Source: Paracoccaceae bacterium
GTDB lineage: Bacteria; Pseudomonadota; Alphaproteobacteria; Rhodobacterales; Rhodobacteraceae
DNA: 36,087 nt
Reading direction: 5' to 3'
Assembly (NCBI GenBank): GCA_029242355.1
Contig: JAQWUC010000074.1
Coordinates: 1 to 36,087 of the forward strand
The number at the start of each line of letters is the position of its first letter. Within the stretch, counting starts at the first letter, position 1. A model generated the notes under the pieces. It saw only the letters and a program-made list of their open reading frames with translations, made no database searches and had not been told where the DNA came from. Shown here piece after piece: positions 23,953-33,050 of this stretch. A program made the translations under genes and the position numbers.

Positions 23953-25188
23953 TCATCTTGTTTTATGCCTTTCTACTATATGCTCCGCAATGTATTTGGC
24001 ATCTTGCCATACCCCCCAGATAAAAGATGACCCGCGCATCGAAAGCCACGGTAATCCTAAAAAGTAAATTCCAGGCACATTAGACACACCGCGTTCGTGG
24101 CTTGGTTGTCCGTCACCTTTAAAAACATTAGTGTGCATCCAGCTGAAATCTTGTTTGTATCCGGTAGCCCAAACTATTGAGGTTATTCCCGACTTGCCCA
24201 AATCTAGATCCAAAATGGGATTTGTTACACAGACTGGCTCAGGATACATAATCCGAGCTTCATCTTCAAGCGGAAGATCCATATTGTTTTTCATAATATA
24301 CTCATCAGCCTCATCCAACAAAGATAGGTAATTGGTATCGCCTCTATCAAGATTTTCCTTTAAATCTGGCTCAAAATATAAATGCCCGTCTTTGAATCCT
24401 TTAGTCATACCCAGAAGGTTCATCCCATTAGAAGCAAAACGCCGAAAATCAACTGTTTTCCCGCCATAGGCGCCACTGACAGATATCGTTACGTGTTCCG
24501 CACCTGGTGGAGGTGTTTTCGCTTCCCATTTACCTAGAACGCCTAGCCACCAGCAATAGTCATGCCCTCTATAACTTCGAGGAGGCCTGTCATGTGGTCC
24601 TATTGAAAGATAAACTGTTCGTTTGTCCAAAAGAAGCTCTTCTGCTATTTGCGCTCCAGAAGAACCAGAGCCTACAACAAGAACCGAACCAGGCGGTAAT
24701 TGTTCAGGATTCCGATAATCGTAAGAATGTATTTGAGTAATCCTCTCCGTTTGAGGAATTACAGGGGGTATAACGGGAGATTGGAAAGGTCCGGTTGCTG
24801 CCACTACATTAGTGGCTCCAATGGTGCCTGCCGAGGTTTTTACTACCCAAGAATGTGTTTTAGGCTCTTTATATAGTTTTTCGGCAGCAACACCGCAGCG
24901 AATAGGTGCATTTATTTTTTTTGCAACCTCTTCTAAGTAAGCAACTACTCTTTCCTTTGTTGCAAAGCCTTCTGGTGACATGCCTGAAAATTCAAGAGTA
25001 GGAAATCGATCATGCCAAACAGGACCATTAGTAACTAGAGAGTCCCATCTAGCGGTACGCCAACGTTCAGCTATTCTGTTTTTCTCTATAATTAAATGAG
25101 GTACATCCAAATTTCTTAGATGTTCACTTAGAGCTAATCCAGCCTGACCACCCCCAACAATTAGCGTGTCAATATGTTCAGTCGTCAT
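23953..25188 (-). CDS. Flavin-containing monooxygenase / CzcO-like FAD oxidoreductase
   Basis: 411 residues from ATG 25188, with AGGAG upstream. An in-frame start at 25239 adds 17 residues ahead of the FAD motif and is less likely. FAD-binding GGGQAGLA is near residue 12 and a second, NADPH-type motif VVGSGSSGAQIAEEL lies in the middle. YRGHDYCWWLG and VWATGYKQDFSW near the C-terminal third are typical of the CzcO/TrkA-like group of class B flavoprotein monooxygenases. Such enzymes hydroxylate N or S atoms or insert oxygen next to a carbonyl. Its gene lies 75 bases after the aminotransferase stop and 153 bases before the RidA operon. The substrate is unknown. Confidence 0.85.
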   Translation of the reverse strand: MTTEHIDTLIVGGGQAGLALSEHLRNLDVPHLIIEKNRIAERWRTARWDSLVTNGPVWHDRFPTLEFSGMSPEGFATKERVVAYLEEVAKKINAPIRCGVAAEKLYKEPKTHSWVVKTSAGTIGATNVVAATGPFQSPVIPPVIPQTERITQIHSYDYRNPEQLPPGSVLVVGSGSSGAQIAEELLLDKRTVYLSIGPHDRPPRSYRGHDYCWWLGVLGKWEAKTPPPGAEHVTISVSGAYGGKTVDFRRFASNGMNLLGMTKGFKDGHLYFEPDLKENLDRGDTNYLSLLDEADEYIMKNNMDLPLEDEARIMYPEPVCVTNPILDLDLGKSGITSIVWATGYKQDFSWMHTNVFKGDGQPSHERGVSNVPGIYFLGLPWLSMRGSSFIWGVWQDAKYIAEHIVERHKTR

Positions 25189-25263
25189 ATGAGTTTGTCT
25201 CCTTTTTTTAATCCCAAGGACGGCATAAAAAGATACCATGGGAAAATTTATAAGATGCCGCCT

Positions 25264-26628
25264 CTAAGAAGCGGTTTGCACCTCTATAATGCTCTCGCGA
25301 AGAATATCCGAAGTTCGATCGATCTGCTCTTCCGTCATAATCAGTGTCGGGGAAAGAATCAGGATATTACCCAAAGGGCGAGCAATCAGACCGCGGTTCT
25401 GGGCCGCGCGCGAGACCTTCAGGCCGATCTGATCCTCAGGCTTGAACGGTGTTTTCTTTTCTTTGTCTTTAACAAACTCAATGCCCATCATAAAGTGGCT
25501 ACCACGGACTTCGCCAACGAGATCGAGATCTTCAAGACCACGTAGATTATTTTCAAACCTCTTACCAGTAAGGCGTACACGCTGGGGGATTTGGTCACGT
25601 TCCATTAGTGCGATATTAGCAAGAGCTGCCGCGGAAGCGACCGGATGACCAGAATAAGTCATACCGTGCAAAAACATCGCGCCTTCACTTGAAATAACCT
25701 CGTGGATTTCGTCACTTATTATTGTTGCAGACAGCGGTTGATAGCCAGATGTTAAACCTTTGGCTGTGGTGATAATGTCAGGCTGAACGCCGAATACTTC
25801 TTTGGAAGCAAAGTAGTGTCCCAAACGACCAAAGGCAGTTACAACTTCGTCCGTAATGTATTTGATGTCGTAGTCGCGGCATAACACGCCCATTTTCGAG
25901 TGATACCCCTCAGGCGGCACGATTAGGCCACCGGCGCCCTGGATAGGCTCGGCGATGAAACAGGCGATGTTCTCGGCACCCAGCTGTTCAATACGTGCTT
26001 TAGCATCTGCAAGTAGTGCCTCGAGAAACTCTGCCTCCGTCATACCGTCGCCCTCGCGCCAATGATGCGGACAGCGCAAGTGGTGTACTAGGTTATTTGC
26101 AACGTCCCATTCGATCGAATAGTCCGGTGTGGTCATGGCCATCGCAAGGTAGGTGGACCCGTGGTAGGCACCTTGCCGACTCAAAACCAGCTTCTTTCTT
26201 GGTTTGCCGAGTCGATTAAAATAGTGGTGTAGAATGCGAATGGCGCTATCGTTAGCGACCGACCCAGAGTTTCCAAAATGCACAGAATTCAAATGTCCTG
26301 GCGCGAGATCCGCAATCTTTTTAGCCAAAGCCGCAGCCGTCGGGTGTGTAAAGTTATAAAAAGTTGAGTAGTAATCCAGCGTGTTTAGCTGGTTTGTAAT
26401 TGCATCAATAATTTCTTTGCGGCGGTGACCAACATTTACACACCATAACCCACCAATCCCGTCGATCAGCTTGTTGCCTTCGCTGTCGATAACATAGGCC
26501 ATATCTGCACTGACAATTGCAGTTCGAGCGTCTTGTTGCTTTAATCCATGCAGATCGGCAAAGGATTGGATCAAGTGAGTATCGGAGGTAAGAACGTCAT
26601 CGGTACTAATAGGGATATCCAGTGTCAT
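25264..26628 (-). CDS. Class III aminotransferase (putrescine/polyamine-pyruvate type)
   Basis: 454 residues. PLP Lys290 is in TTAKGLTSGYQPL, D260 (YITDEVVTAFGRLG) pairs with the cofactor and the HFGNSGSVANDSAIR block binds phosphate (usual FxNSGSEAxE; here Val replaces the usual Glu). The length and the GLWCVNVGHRRKEI start match the omega-transaminases such as putrescine-pyruvate transaminase SpuC. It should convert a terminal amine to an aldehyde using pyruvate. It overlaps the upstream amidase gene by four bases and ends the polyamine operon. A hand count of a 60-base sample gave 50% GC here, against 35-42% in samples from 17-20 kb. Confidence 0.88.
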   Translation of the reverse strand: MTLDIPISTDDVLTSDTHLIQSFADLHGLKQQDARTAIVSADMAYVIDSEGNKLIDGIGGLWCVNVGHRRKEIIDAITNQLNTLDYYSTFYNFTHPTAAALAKKIADLAPGHLNSVHFGNSGSVANDSAIRILHHYFNRLGKPRKKLVLSRQGAYHGSTYLAMAMTTPDYSIEWDVANNLVHHLRCPHHWREGDGMTEAEFLEALLADAKARIEQLGAENIACFIAEPIQGAGGLIVPPEGYHSKMGVLCRDYDIKYITDEVVTAFGRLGHYFASKEVFGVQPDIITTAKGLTSGYQPLSATIISDEIHEVISSEGAMFLHGMTYSGHPVASAAALANIALMERDQIPQRVRLTGKRFENNLRGLEDLDLVGEVRGSHFMMGIEFVKDKEKKTPFKPEDQIGLKVSRAAQNRGLIARPLGNILILSPTLIMTEEQIDRTSDILRESIIEVQTAS

Positions 26629-27404
26629 TTAGTAAAAACCTTTCTAAAGTCAGCAAGTTGCGTTGAAAGCAAGGCTGTGTTGATATTATTAATGGAGGTG
26701 AGATCCGCGATGAGAAGTTTTTCTTCGTCTGGAGAAGCGGATACAAGCGATTGGGCATCAGGGCCAACAATAGTAGATTGACCACAAAATGATAAGCCAT
26801 TATCGTTACCGCAGTAGTTTGCATACGCAATGGTAAGAGCATTTTCTGAAGCCCGAGCAGGGACAAGCGTGGTGCACACATGGCCAAATTTCTCAGGATT
26901 CGCCGTTGGTACAAGAATAAGCTGAACCCCCATTTGGGCCAGCGCACGAACGTGCTGGGGGAATTCAACATCATAACAAATCAGAAGACCAGTCTTTACC
27001 CCTACCAGACTGAAAGTGGAATAATGGTTTCCAAATTCAAATGTCGTTCTCTCTGTCGTCCCCCAAAGCTGAATTTTGCGATAATGGGCTAATTTTTTAC
27101 CAGTCCGGTCAAATGCAGAAGCGCTATTGTAGATACTCTCGTCATCTCGCTCTGCCCAACCGATTGTTAGGCCACATCCATGTTCTTTAGCCAATTCGGC
27201 AAACTGAGTTTCCCAAGAGCCCCCTTGTTCTTGGGCCATGGCGGCATGTCTTTGCATCTGATTGTAACCTGGAAAAAACAGCTCCGGAAATACAACCATG
27301 TCTACATCTTTACTTGCCGCTTTGGCCAGTGTTGTATTCACTCTGGCCAAGGCGTTTTTTATATTCCCCTCTGGAGAAGGACCTTGGTATACTGCGATAA
27401 TCAT
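26625..27404 (-). CDS. Nitrilase-superfamily carbon-nitrogen hydrolase (amidase)
   Basis: 259 residues. The catalytic triad is Glu41 (VVFPELFFPGY), Lys110 (HYRKIQLWG) and Cys143 (GLLICYDVEFP). Length and motifs suit omega-amidase or N-carbamoylputrescine-amidase-like members that cut C-N bonds of amides or carbamoyl amines. In an operon with a polyamine importer and an omega-transaminase, hydrolysis of an N-carbamoyl or acyl polyamine, or of a GABA-amide type product, is reasonable. AGGAGGGG lies directly upstream, and 32 bases separate it from the binding-protein gene. The four-base overlap with the aminotransferase suggests balanced expression of the two enzymes. Confidence 0.88.
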   Translation of the reverse strand: MIIAVYQGPSPEGNIKNALARVNTTLAKAASKDVDMVVFPELFFPGYNQMQRHAAMAQEQGGSWETQFAELAKEHGCGLTIGWAERDDESIYNSASAFDRTGKKLAHYRKIQLWGTTERTTFEFGNHYSTFSLVGVKTGLLICYDVEFPQHVRALAQMGVQLILVPTANPEKFGHVCTTLVPARASENALTIAYANYCGNDNGLSFCGQSTIVGPDAQSLVSASPDEEKLLIADLTSINNINTALLSTQLADFRKVFTK

Positions 27405-27436
27405 TACCCCTCCTATTTGAGAAGACTTCGAACAAA

Positions 27437-28471
27437 TTATTTCTTTAGGTTGGTCCAGATCGTATCATAAACCTCTTGCACTTCTTGCGAGCACGCTTGC
27501 ACAAATTCACCAACGGGTGACGCCGGAGGGTTTGATTCAGGTGAGTTTGCCACTGTGTCAGATAGATGAGGTTCCGTGCCTTTGACGCCTGCAGTATAAG
27601 CTGCGTAGTTAGTAACGGCTGCAGCGTTCTCTGGTTCTAGTAAAAAGTTCATGAACTTCAGTGCGTTTTCACGATTTGGTGCATCCTTGAGCAATACAAC
27701 ATTGTCCATCCACACAACGTAACCTTCTTTAGGGAAAGCATATTCGATATTTGCACCTTCTTCTCGCGCTTTAGCACTGAATCCGGACCAAATCATACCA
27801 ACCGATGCATCGCCAGACACAAGGACGTCTTTTGCTGTATCAGAACCGAAGCTTGCCCAATGAGGTTTAGCCTTTTGGACCAAATCATTTAGCGCCTTAA
27901 GCTGATCACGATCCGTGGTACATTGAGGAATACCTAGGTACATAGAGGCAAGCGCAAGAAGTTCGCCTTGGCTATCTAGAACGTTGATTTTCCCTTGCAA
28001 TTCGGCCGGCGGATCAAACACCATTGCGAGAGTGTTGATATCACCTTTGTAATCATCACGATTTACAGAAAAGCTAGTCGAGCCCCACTGGTAAGGTATC
28101 GAAGACTTACGCCCCATGTCAAACCCGACGTTTATCCATTGATCCATGATGTTACTATGATTTGGCAACTCGGCCTTGCTAAACGTATCGAGCATGCCTT
28201 CGCCAGCCATGATTTCTACCATGTAGTCGCCAGGAACAGCAACATCATAACTACCAAGTTTCCCAGCTTTGAGAGATGCAAGCATAGCTTCGTTGGAATC
28301 AAAAGTGTCCATCGTTACTTCAACATCGTGCTCTGCTGAGAATTGATCCAATAACTCTTGTGGTATGTATTCGAACCAGTGGTAGATCGAAAGTTTTCCT
28401 CCAGCATTAGCTGCATTTACTGCAAATAGCAGGGCCAACGCAGAGGCGGTAAGTTTGATTAGTTTCTTCAT
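27437..28471 (-). CDS. Polyamine ABC transporter substrate-binding protein (PotF/SpuD-like)
   Basis: 344 residues from ATG 28471, which has AAGGAG upstream. A longer frame to 28561 would overlap the permease gene. A signal peptide covers residues 1-22 (KK, SALALLFAV, cut after NAANA). The mature protein begins LSIYHWFEYIPQELLDQF, the start typical of PotD/PotF/SpuD proteins, and continues with DTFDSNEAMLASLKAG, YDVAVPGDYMV and IPYQWGSTSF. These blocks line the polyamine pocket with acidic and aromatic residues. It is the fourth gene of the operon, after the ATPase and two permeases. Putrescine or a longer polyamine is the likely ligand. Confidence 0.9.
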   Translation of the reverse strand: MKKLIKLTASALALLFAVNAANAGGKLSIYHWFEYIPQELLDQFSAEHDVEVTMDTFDSNEAMLASLKAGKLGSYDVAVPGDYMVEIMAGEGMLDTFSKAELPNHSNIMDQWINVGFDMGRKSSIPYQWGSTSFSVNRDDYKGDINTLAMVFDPPAELQGKINVLDSQGELLALASMYLGIPQCTTDRDQLKALNDLVQKAKPHWASFGSDTAKDVLVSGDASVGMIWSGFSAKAREEGANIEYAFPKEGYVVWMDNVVLLKDAPNRENALKFMNFLLEPENAAAVTNYAAYTAGVKGTEPHLSDTVANSPESNPPASPVGEFVQACSQEVQEVYDTIWTNLKK

Positions 28472-28472
28472 T

Positions 28473-29312
28473 CTAGTCTCCTTTCGGTTTTGTCGTCGGG
28501 TTTGCTTTTTCCCCCATCTGCCCGACGAAATAGGACAGGGCGACAAATCCCACAGATACAACTAATAATAGTGTGGAAATTGCCATTATGTTGGGTTTAA
28601 TACCTTGTTTGACAGCGCCAAAAATTGCTGTGGGCAAAGTTTCGATGCCAGCTCCTTTGACAAAGTTTGTTATGATAAAATCATCTAGCGATATAATAAA
28701 TGCCAGCAAAAAACCTGACAAAATTCCGGGAGCCATCAATGGCATAAGAATCAAGCGAAAGGCTTGCAGGCGTGTCGCATATAAATCCTGTGCAACTTGC
28801 TCATAAACACCCTCGATACCCTCCATGCGTGCCGCTATTGGCAAGTAAGCAAAAGGAATACAAAAGACAATATGAGCGATTAAGATCGTCAGATAACCGG
28901 TTGTAAATCCGATAGCTGAAAAAAAGATTAATGTGGCAACGGCAGTGACGATTTCAGGCACCATCAAAGGTAGATTTATCAATGCGAAACTAAAAGACTT
29001 ACCTTTGAACCGTCCCGCCCGCAACATGGCTGTAGCCGCCAGCGTCGCAATTATGGTTGCCGATGTTGCAGCCATTATTGCGATAGATATTGAATTTATT
29101 GCTGCAGCTTTGAATTTTGGGGCTTCAAGTCCATAAAAAACGTCATAGTACCAGCGTAACGAAACTGTGTCCCAACGGGTGATCGAATTACTGTCATTGA
29201 AGGAATAAACCATCACCACAATCAGAGGTGCGTATAGCAAGAACAAGCACAAAAGTGTTAACGGAAGGAATCCTGTAAAGTAACGCAGATCAAGGTTTTT
29301 TTCAGACATCAT
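28473..29312 (-). CDS. Polyamine ABC transporter permease (PotI-like)
   Basis: 279 residues from the ATG at 29310-29312, close to the 281 of E. coli PotI. A longer open frame to 29405 lies inside the preceding gene and is not expected. About six membrane helices are visible, starting with [20 protein letters not shown]. The [13 protein letters not shown] segment after helix 1 is typical of PotC/PotI, and the cytoplasmic EAA loop reads [20 protein letters not shown]. It overlaps the PotH-like gene by four bases (ATGA) and ends two bases before the binding-protein start, so expression is tightly coupled. Confidence 0.92.
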   Translation of the reverse strand: MMSEKNLDLRYFTGFLPLTLLCLFLLYAPLIVVMVYSFNDSNSITRWDTVSLRWYYDVFYGLEAPKFKAAAINSISIAIMAATSATIIATLAATAMLRAGRFKGKSFSFALINLPLMVPEIVTAVATLIFFSAIGFTTGYLTILIAHIVFCIPFAYLPIAARMEGIEGVYEQVAQDLYATRLQAFRLILMPLMAPGILSGFLLAFIISLDDFIITNFVKGAGIETLPTAIFGAVKQGIKPNIMAISTLLLVVSVGFVALSYFVGQMGEKANPTTKPKGD

Positions 29313-30229
29313 CTTTGACCCCTTGCTTGATGCCGTGCATATAAGGTGAGGACGATCAACACCAAGGATAACAAGATCATCGATGCAGCGGCACCGAAAG
29401 GCCAATTACCGGCATTACCTTTGAATTGCTCCTCTATAAGTGAGCCAATCATGAAGTTTTTGGCCCCTCCTAACAGGTCAGGTGCCAGAAACGCACCTAG
29501 ACTGGGCACAAACACAAGTATACAGCCTGCAACTATACCGGGCTTGACGGCCGGCAGGATAACTTTGGTCAACGTCACGGTACGGGAGGCATATAGGTCT
29601 GCTGCTGCCTCACTTAGTGCAAAGTTATAGCGTTCGACTGCGGCGTAAATCGGCAACACCATGAATGGCAGATATGAATAAAACAGACCAAGTTGCACTG
29701 CTAAATTCGTGTTAATTATGTGAAATGGCTCCGATATTACACCAAAGGAGATTAAGAACTCATTTAACGGGCCATTGTCCCGAATGAGAAACTTCATTGA
29801 AATTGTGCGGATCAATAAGTTTACCCAATAAGGAATTGTGATTAAAAATAACCAAATTGTACTGTTTCGCCCAGTGCGGGTGGCGATGAACCATGCAGTA
29901 GGAAAACCAATTAGCAGACAGAAAAAAGTGGCAACCCCTGCCTGCCAGATCGAGCGCCAAAAAATACTTATGTAGGTCCATTCAATTACCGGCGGGCTGT
30001 CTCCAAAAAGTCCACGATCAAAAAAGAATTGGTCATAAGCAGCAAGCGAAAATTCCCATATAACGCCACCGCGAAATTCCTTCGTTAAGAAAGAATACAT
30101 CAACATCATCGCTACCGGCACAACGAGGAAGAAGCCGATAATAATCCACGACGGTAAGATTAATGGTACACCAAAACCATCATAGTTGTTGTTCATTGCT
30201 CTCGAGTTTTGTTGAGGTGAAGCTGCCAT
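29309..30229 (-). CDS. Polyamine ABC transporter permease (PotH-like)
   Basis: 306 residues from the ATG at 30227-30229, which overlaps the ATPase stop by one base (TGATG). An in-frame TTG three bases earlier is a less likely start, and a later ATG at residue 12 is also possible. Six or so helices begin with [21 protein letters not shown]. The EAA loop is visible as [20 protein letters not shown]. It pairs with the PotI-like protein to form the membrane channel. Its position after the ATPase gene and before the second permease gene is the usual potG-H-I order. Confidence 0.92.
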   Translation of the reverse strand: MAASPQQNSRAMNNNYDGFGVPLILPSWIIIGFFLVVPVAMMLMYSFLTKEFRGGVIWEFSLAAYDQFFFDRGLFGDSPPVIEWTYISIFWRSIWQAGVATFFCLLIGFPTAWFIATRTGRNSTIWLFLITIPYWVNLLIRTISMKFLIRDNGPLNEFLISFGVISEPFHIINTNLAVQLGLFYSYLPFMVLPIYAAVERYNFALSEAAADLYASRTVTLTKVILPAVKPGIVAGCILVFVPSLGAFLAPDLLGGAKNFMIGSLIEEQFKGNAGNWPFGAAASMILLSLVLIVLTLYARHQARGQR

Positions 30230-31305
30230 CAATCCACCAATAAGCGTGCAAAATTTGGCTCAAAGTCTAGACAAACTAATTGACCCACTTTGGGGATTTG
30301 AATCTGGGTAGAGTTTTGCATACGGACCGTGACATGTCCTCCTTCTACCAAGTTAACTTCCACATGGAGATCTGTTCCAAGATAAATGTGGCGTGCCACA
30401 GTACCTTGAACAAGACCTTTACCGAGCGCTGTGATTGTAATACGTTCTGGGCGCACGGACAGATGTCCAGAACCAGCATGTGCCCCCTCAGCAGCGGGAC
30501 ACGTGATCTGCACACCACCGGGAAGGATGCACGAACCTTTTCCTCTAGCAAGATCCGTAACGCTTACATCAAGCAAGTTGGTTTTACCGATGAAATCGGC
30601 AACAAATTTATTCTTAGGTGCTTCGTAAATTTCGCGCGCACTTCCAACCTGTTGTACTTGCCCGCTTTCAATTACAGCAATACGGTCAGACATGGTTAGT
30701 GCTTCTTCTTGGTCGTGGGTGACGAAGATGAATGTGATGCCGGTTTGGTTCTGAATTTGTTGGAGCTCGAGGCGTACCGCTTGGCGGAGTTTTAAATCTA
30801 GTGCTGAAAGCGGTTCGTCTAGTAGAAGCACCTTTGGGCTTGGAGCAAGTGCACGTGCAAGTGCAACACGTTGTTGTTGACCACCAGACAACTGACTAGG
30901 CATTCGATCTGCAAAATCTGAAAGCTGAACAAGTTCAAGGACCTCCCCAACTCGCGTTTTGGCGTTAGCCCTGTCTTGACCTAATCGTAGCAACCCAAAC
31001 ATAACGTTCTCAGTCACATTCATATGGGGAAATAAAGCATATTGTTGGAACACTGTATTGACCGGCCGTTCATTGGGCATGAGGTTGGCAATGTTCTGGC
31101 CATAAAGAATAATCGCGCCATTTGAGATTTCTTCGAAACCTGCAATTACCCTAAGCAAAGTGGTTTTTCCACATCCAGATGGTCCGAGAAGCGTGAAAAA
31201 CTCGTTGTCACGGATATCAAGGCTCACCCCTTTTAAGGCGGTGACATCACCGTACATTTTAGTCACATTCTGAATATCAACGGCTATGTTGTTATCTCTA
31301 GACAT
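30229..31305 (-). CDS. Polyamine ABC transporter ATP-binding protein (PotG/PotA-like)
   Basis: 358 residues from ATG 31305. An in-frame TTG at 31323 is rejected for lack of a ribosome site. Walker A GPSGCGKTT, Q-loop VFQQYALFPHM, signature LSGGQQQRV, Walker B LLLDEPLSALD and H-loop FVTHDQEEA are intact. The last ~100 residues form a TOBE-type regulatory domain, as in PotA, PotG and MalK. It is the first gene of the leftward polyamine operon (ATPase, two permeases, binding protein, amidase, aminotransferase). It faces the LuxR-type gene across a 97-base gap holding a 22-base palindrome and a matching half-site, so the two units are probably co-regulated. Confidence 0.93.
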   Translation of the reverse strand: MSRDNNIAVDIQNVTKMYGDVTALKGVSLDIRDNEFFTLLGPSGCGKTTLLRVIAGFEEISNGAIILYGQNIANLMPNERPVNTVFQQYALFPHMNVTENVMFGLLRLGQDRANAKTRVGEVLELVQLSDFADRMPSQLSGGQQQRVALARALAPSPKVLLLDEPLSALDLKLRQAVRLELQQIQNQTGITFIFVTHDQEEALTMSDRIAVIESGQVQQVGSAREIYEAPKNKFVADFIGKTNLLDVSVTDLARGKGSCILPGGVQITCPAAEGAHAGSGHLSVRPERITITALGKGLVQGTVARHIYLGTDLHVEVNLVEGGHVTVRMQNSTQIQIPKVGQLVCLDFEPNFARLLVD

Positions 31306-31330
31306 CTTTATTCTAATAACCAAATATGGT

Positions 31331-31393
31331 TATACCCCCAAATATTAACTTAAAAGTGTACTTTGCGGTAGTTTGGGGGTATATACCCCCAAA
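31331..31393. promoter_or_regulatory. Perfect 22-base palindrome and matching half-site in the divergent polyamine/LuxR promoter
   Basis: At 31372-31393 the sequence TTTGGGGGTAT is followed directly by its exact inverse ATACCCCCAAA. A second copy of the right half, TATACCCCCAAA, lies at 31331-31342, 51 bases away (about five helical turns). The palindrome ends nine bases before the LuxR-type ATG, next to its AGAGG ribosome site; the half-site is about 26 bases before the ATPase start. This suggests a dimeric operator controlling both directions, with the neighbouring LuxR-type protein as first candidate. The palindrome could also fold in the mRNA and mask the ribosome site. Confidence 0.65.
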
Positions 31394-31402
31394 GAGGTAA
31401 AA

Positions 31403-32212
31403 ATGACATCTGTTAAAAGTCCTGAGACTTTGTTGGCGCGAACCATCAAGTCATTGAACAAAGATAGATTTGCGCAAGACCTAAACCAATGGTTGCATAC
31501 CCTCGCACACCATGACAACACAACAATCTTGGCTTACTTCCGCGATGAAACCCCTCGCTTGCTAATGATAGACTCAGTTACTCCAGAAGTACACCAAGAC
31601 ATGAAAACAGTGTATCTTAGTGGTGCCTACTTGCTGGACCCATTTTACGAAGTTCACATTTCGGGCGCTGACGCAGATCTTTATTGGATTTGGGACATTG
31701 CACCAGATCAATTTAATCGAAATCAATACTCTATCGAATACTATCATCGTACGACTATAGTTGACGAAATTGCTTACGTCATTTGGCCTACAACTCAGAT
31801 TAGTGTTCATGTCTGTCTGGGTCGCGATAAAAGATCAGATCGAAAGTTTTCGATACGCGAAAGATCTGCAGCAAAACAAGTACTTCCTATAGTTAAGACA
31901 CTAGTGTGCAGCCATTGGGAGAACTTACGGTTTAACCGTGAAGATCGCAAAGAAAGTACAATTGAACGAATGATCCGTTTAGTCGCTGAAACCCAAAAAA
32001 TATATTTGACCAAACGACAGGCTGAAGTGGCACTTTTGATTCTTAAGGGCCATTCCACAACATCGATCGGGTTGCGCTTGGGCATTTCCGCCCAAACAAT
32101 AAAGGTATTTCGCAAACAACTGTACAAAAGATGTGATGTGTCTTCTCAAGCTGAGTTATTTGGACTGATGTTTCCACTGCTGTCAGCCCAAAGTGATCCA
32201 CTTGTATTTTAG
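31403..32212 (+). CDS. LuxR-type (GerE HTH) transcriptional regulator
   Basis: 269 residues from ATG 31403, with AAAGAGG upstream; the in-frame TTG at 31373 lies inside the palindrome. The C-terminal GerE helix-turn-helix is clear (LTKRQAEVALLILKGHSTTS, then IGLRLGISAQTIKVFRKQLYKR). About 190 N-terminal residues form a mixed sensory region without receiver-domain Asp residues or a recognisable autoinducer-pocket signature. It is an orphan regulator, divergent from the polyamine operon, and probably controls that operon in response to a polyamine or a breakdown product. That is inference from position and from the palindrome that both promoters share. Confidence 0.85.
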   Translation: MTSVKSPETLLARTIKSLNKDRFAQDLNQWLHTLAHHDNTTILAYFRDETPRLLMIDSVTPEVHQDMKTVYLSGAYLLDPFYEVHISGADADLYWIWDIAPDQFNRNQYSIEYYHRTTIVDEIAYVIWPTTQISVHVCLGRDKRSDRKFSIRERSAAKQVLPIVKTLVCSHWENLRFNREDRKESTIERMIRLVAETQKIYLTKRQAEVALLILKGHSTTSIGLRLGISAQTIKVFRKQLYKRCDVSSQAELFGLMFPLLSAQSDPLVF

Positions 32213-32643
32213 TCTGTGGAACGCTTCTGGTTTAATAATAAAAGTCCCGTTTTGTATTAATATAATGTGGATTTTTTTAACCCATGTGGTACACCCTAAT
32301 TGTTGCAAAGAATAAAGTTCTTAATAAATCATATACTTTGTCCGCGGATCATGGATTAGATGGTGTCCCCACAATGTCTTATTGCTCTATAAATGCACCA
32401 CTTACCAACTGTACATAAGCAATATCAACAACTTAGGTATTACAGAGTCCGTGTCAACAGGCACAATATCTTTCACAGTTTCTTTCACAGTGAAATAACT
32501 GTTCCTAGTACAGAGCATGTTTTAAAGAACGGGAGTAAAGTGTCGTGTGGTTGCAAAACAGTTTGTTATATAAAAGTGTGGGTCTGACTAAGAAGCGATT
32601 GTTGAACTGCCTATGAGGTCTCATACTGACTAGCCTTCTTCAA
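32213..32643. other. Gene-free junction between polyamine block and copper module
   Basis: 431 bases without a supportable gene. A plus-strand frame of 64 codons (32393-32587) has no ribosome site and no recognisable product. The region carries the left copy of an 18-base direct repeat (32509-32526) and an inverted repeat TATGAG-GT-CTCATA at 32612-32625 just past the cueR stop. The latter lacks a T-tract, so I do not call it a terminator. This is the likely boundary between two separately acquired segments. Confidence 0.5.
32509..32526 (+). repeat. Direct repeat, left copy, flanking the copper module
   Basis: TACAGAGCATGTTTTAAA here and TACAGAGCACGTTTTAAA at 35443-35460 differ in one base of 18. 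CCTAG precedes both, directly here and with five extra bases on the right, and GGG follows both at slightly different distance. The two copies bracket cueR to copD, about 2.9 kb. They may be insertion or recombination scars of the copper module, or duplicated regulatory sequence. Confidence 0.5.
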
Positions 32644-33042
32644 CTACTGGTAAGTTCTATCTGACAAAGCATCTATAATTGGACAATTAGGCCTATCATC
32701 ACCTTTGCAAGCAGACACCAATGTACTGAGTTGGTCTTTTAACATTTGCAGCTCTGACAACTTAGCATCTATTTCTGCAATTTTTTCTAGGGTCAACGCT
32801 TTAACTTCTTTGCTAGACCGTTCAGTATTTTCATAAAGCGCAAGTAGTTCTCTACAGTCGTCCAAGTTAAAATCAAATTTACGTGCTTTGGCTACAAATT
32901 GAAGTTTAGCCACATCAATTTTTGAAAAGTCTCTGTAGCCAGTGTTCATATCAACTTGAGGCTTAATAATACCTATATCACTGTAATACCTTACTGTTTT
33001 CACGGTTAGGCCTGATAAGTTTGCAACTTTACCAATATTCAT
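32644..33042 (-). CDS. cueR: Cu(I)-sensing MerR-family activator CueR
   Basis: 132 residues. The N-terminal MerR helix-turn-helix (MNIGKVANLSGLTVKTVRYY) is followed by a dimerisation helix and the metal loop CKGDDRPNCPIID. Cys112 and Cys120, seven residues apart, sit at the same numbers as in E. coli CueR, and Ser77 is present; Ser77 marks sensors of +1 metal ions (Cu, Ag, Au), as opposed to the Cys of Zn/Hg sensors. CueR bends operator DNA to activate promoters with long spacers. Exactly such a promoter (19-base spacer, dyad) lies between this gene and the divergent DUF4396 gene. It should also repress its own transcription from the shared site. Confidence 0.92.
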   Translation of the reverse strand: MNIGKVANLSGLTVKTVRYYSDIGIIKPQVDMNTGYRDFSKIDVAKLQFVAKARKFDFNLDDCRELLALYENTERSSKEVKALTLEKIAEIDAKLSELQMLKDQLSTLVSACKGDDRPNCPIIDALSDRTYQ

Positions 33043-33050
33043 TTTTTCTC

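Noticed and set aside
26606-26974. Second minus-strand frame overlapping the amidase and aminotransferase junction
   Set aside because: The amidase frame there is intact to its family C-terminus, and this frame has no recognisable product.
32393-32587. 64-codon frame with a CxCxxxC cluster in the junction region
   Set aside because: There is no ribosome site, the composition is that of non-coding DNA, and no family is recognisable.
32601-32644. Terminator after cueR (TATAGAG-like and GTTGAA/TTCAAC inverted repeats)
   Set aside because: The stem of TATGAG/CTCATA has a two-base loop, no following T-tract, and overlaps the stop codon region.
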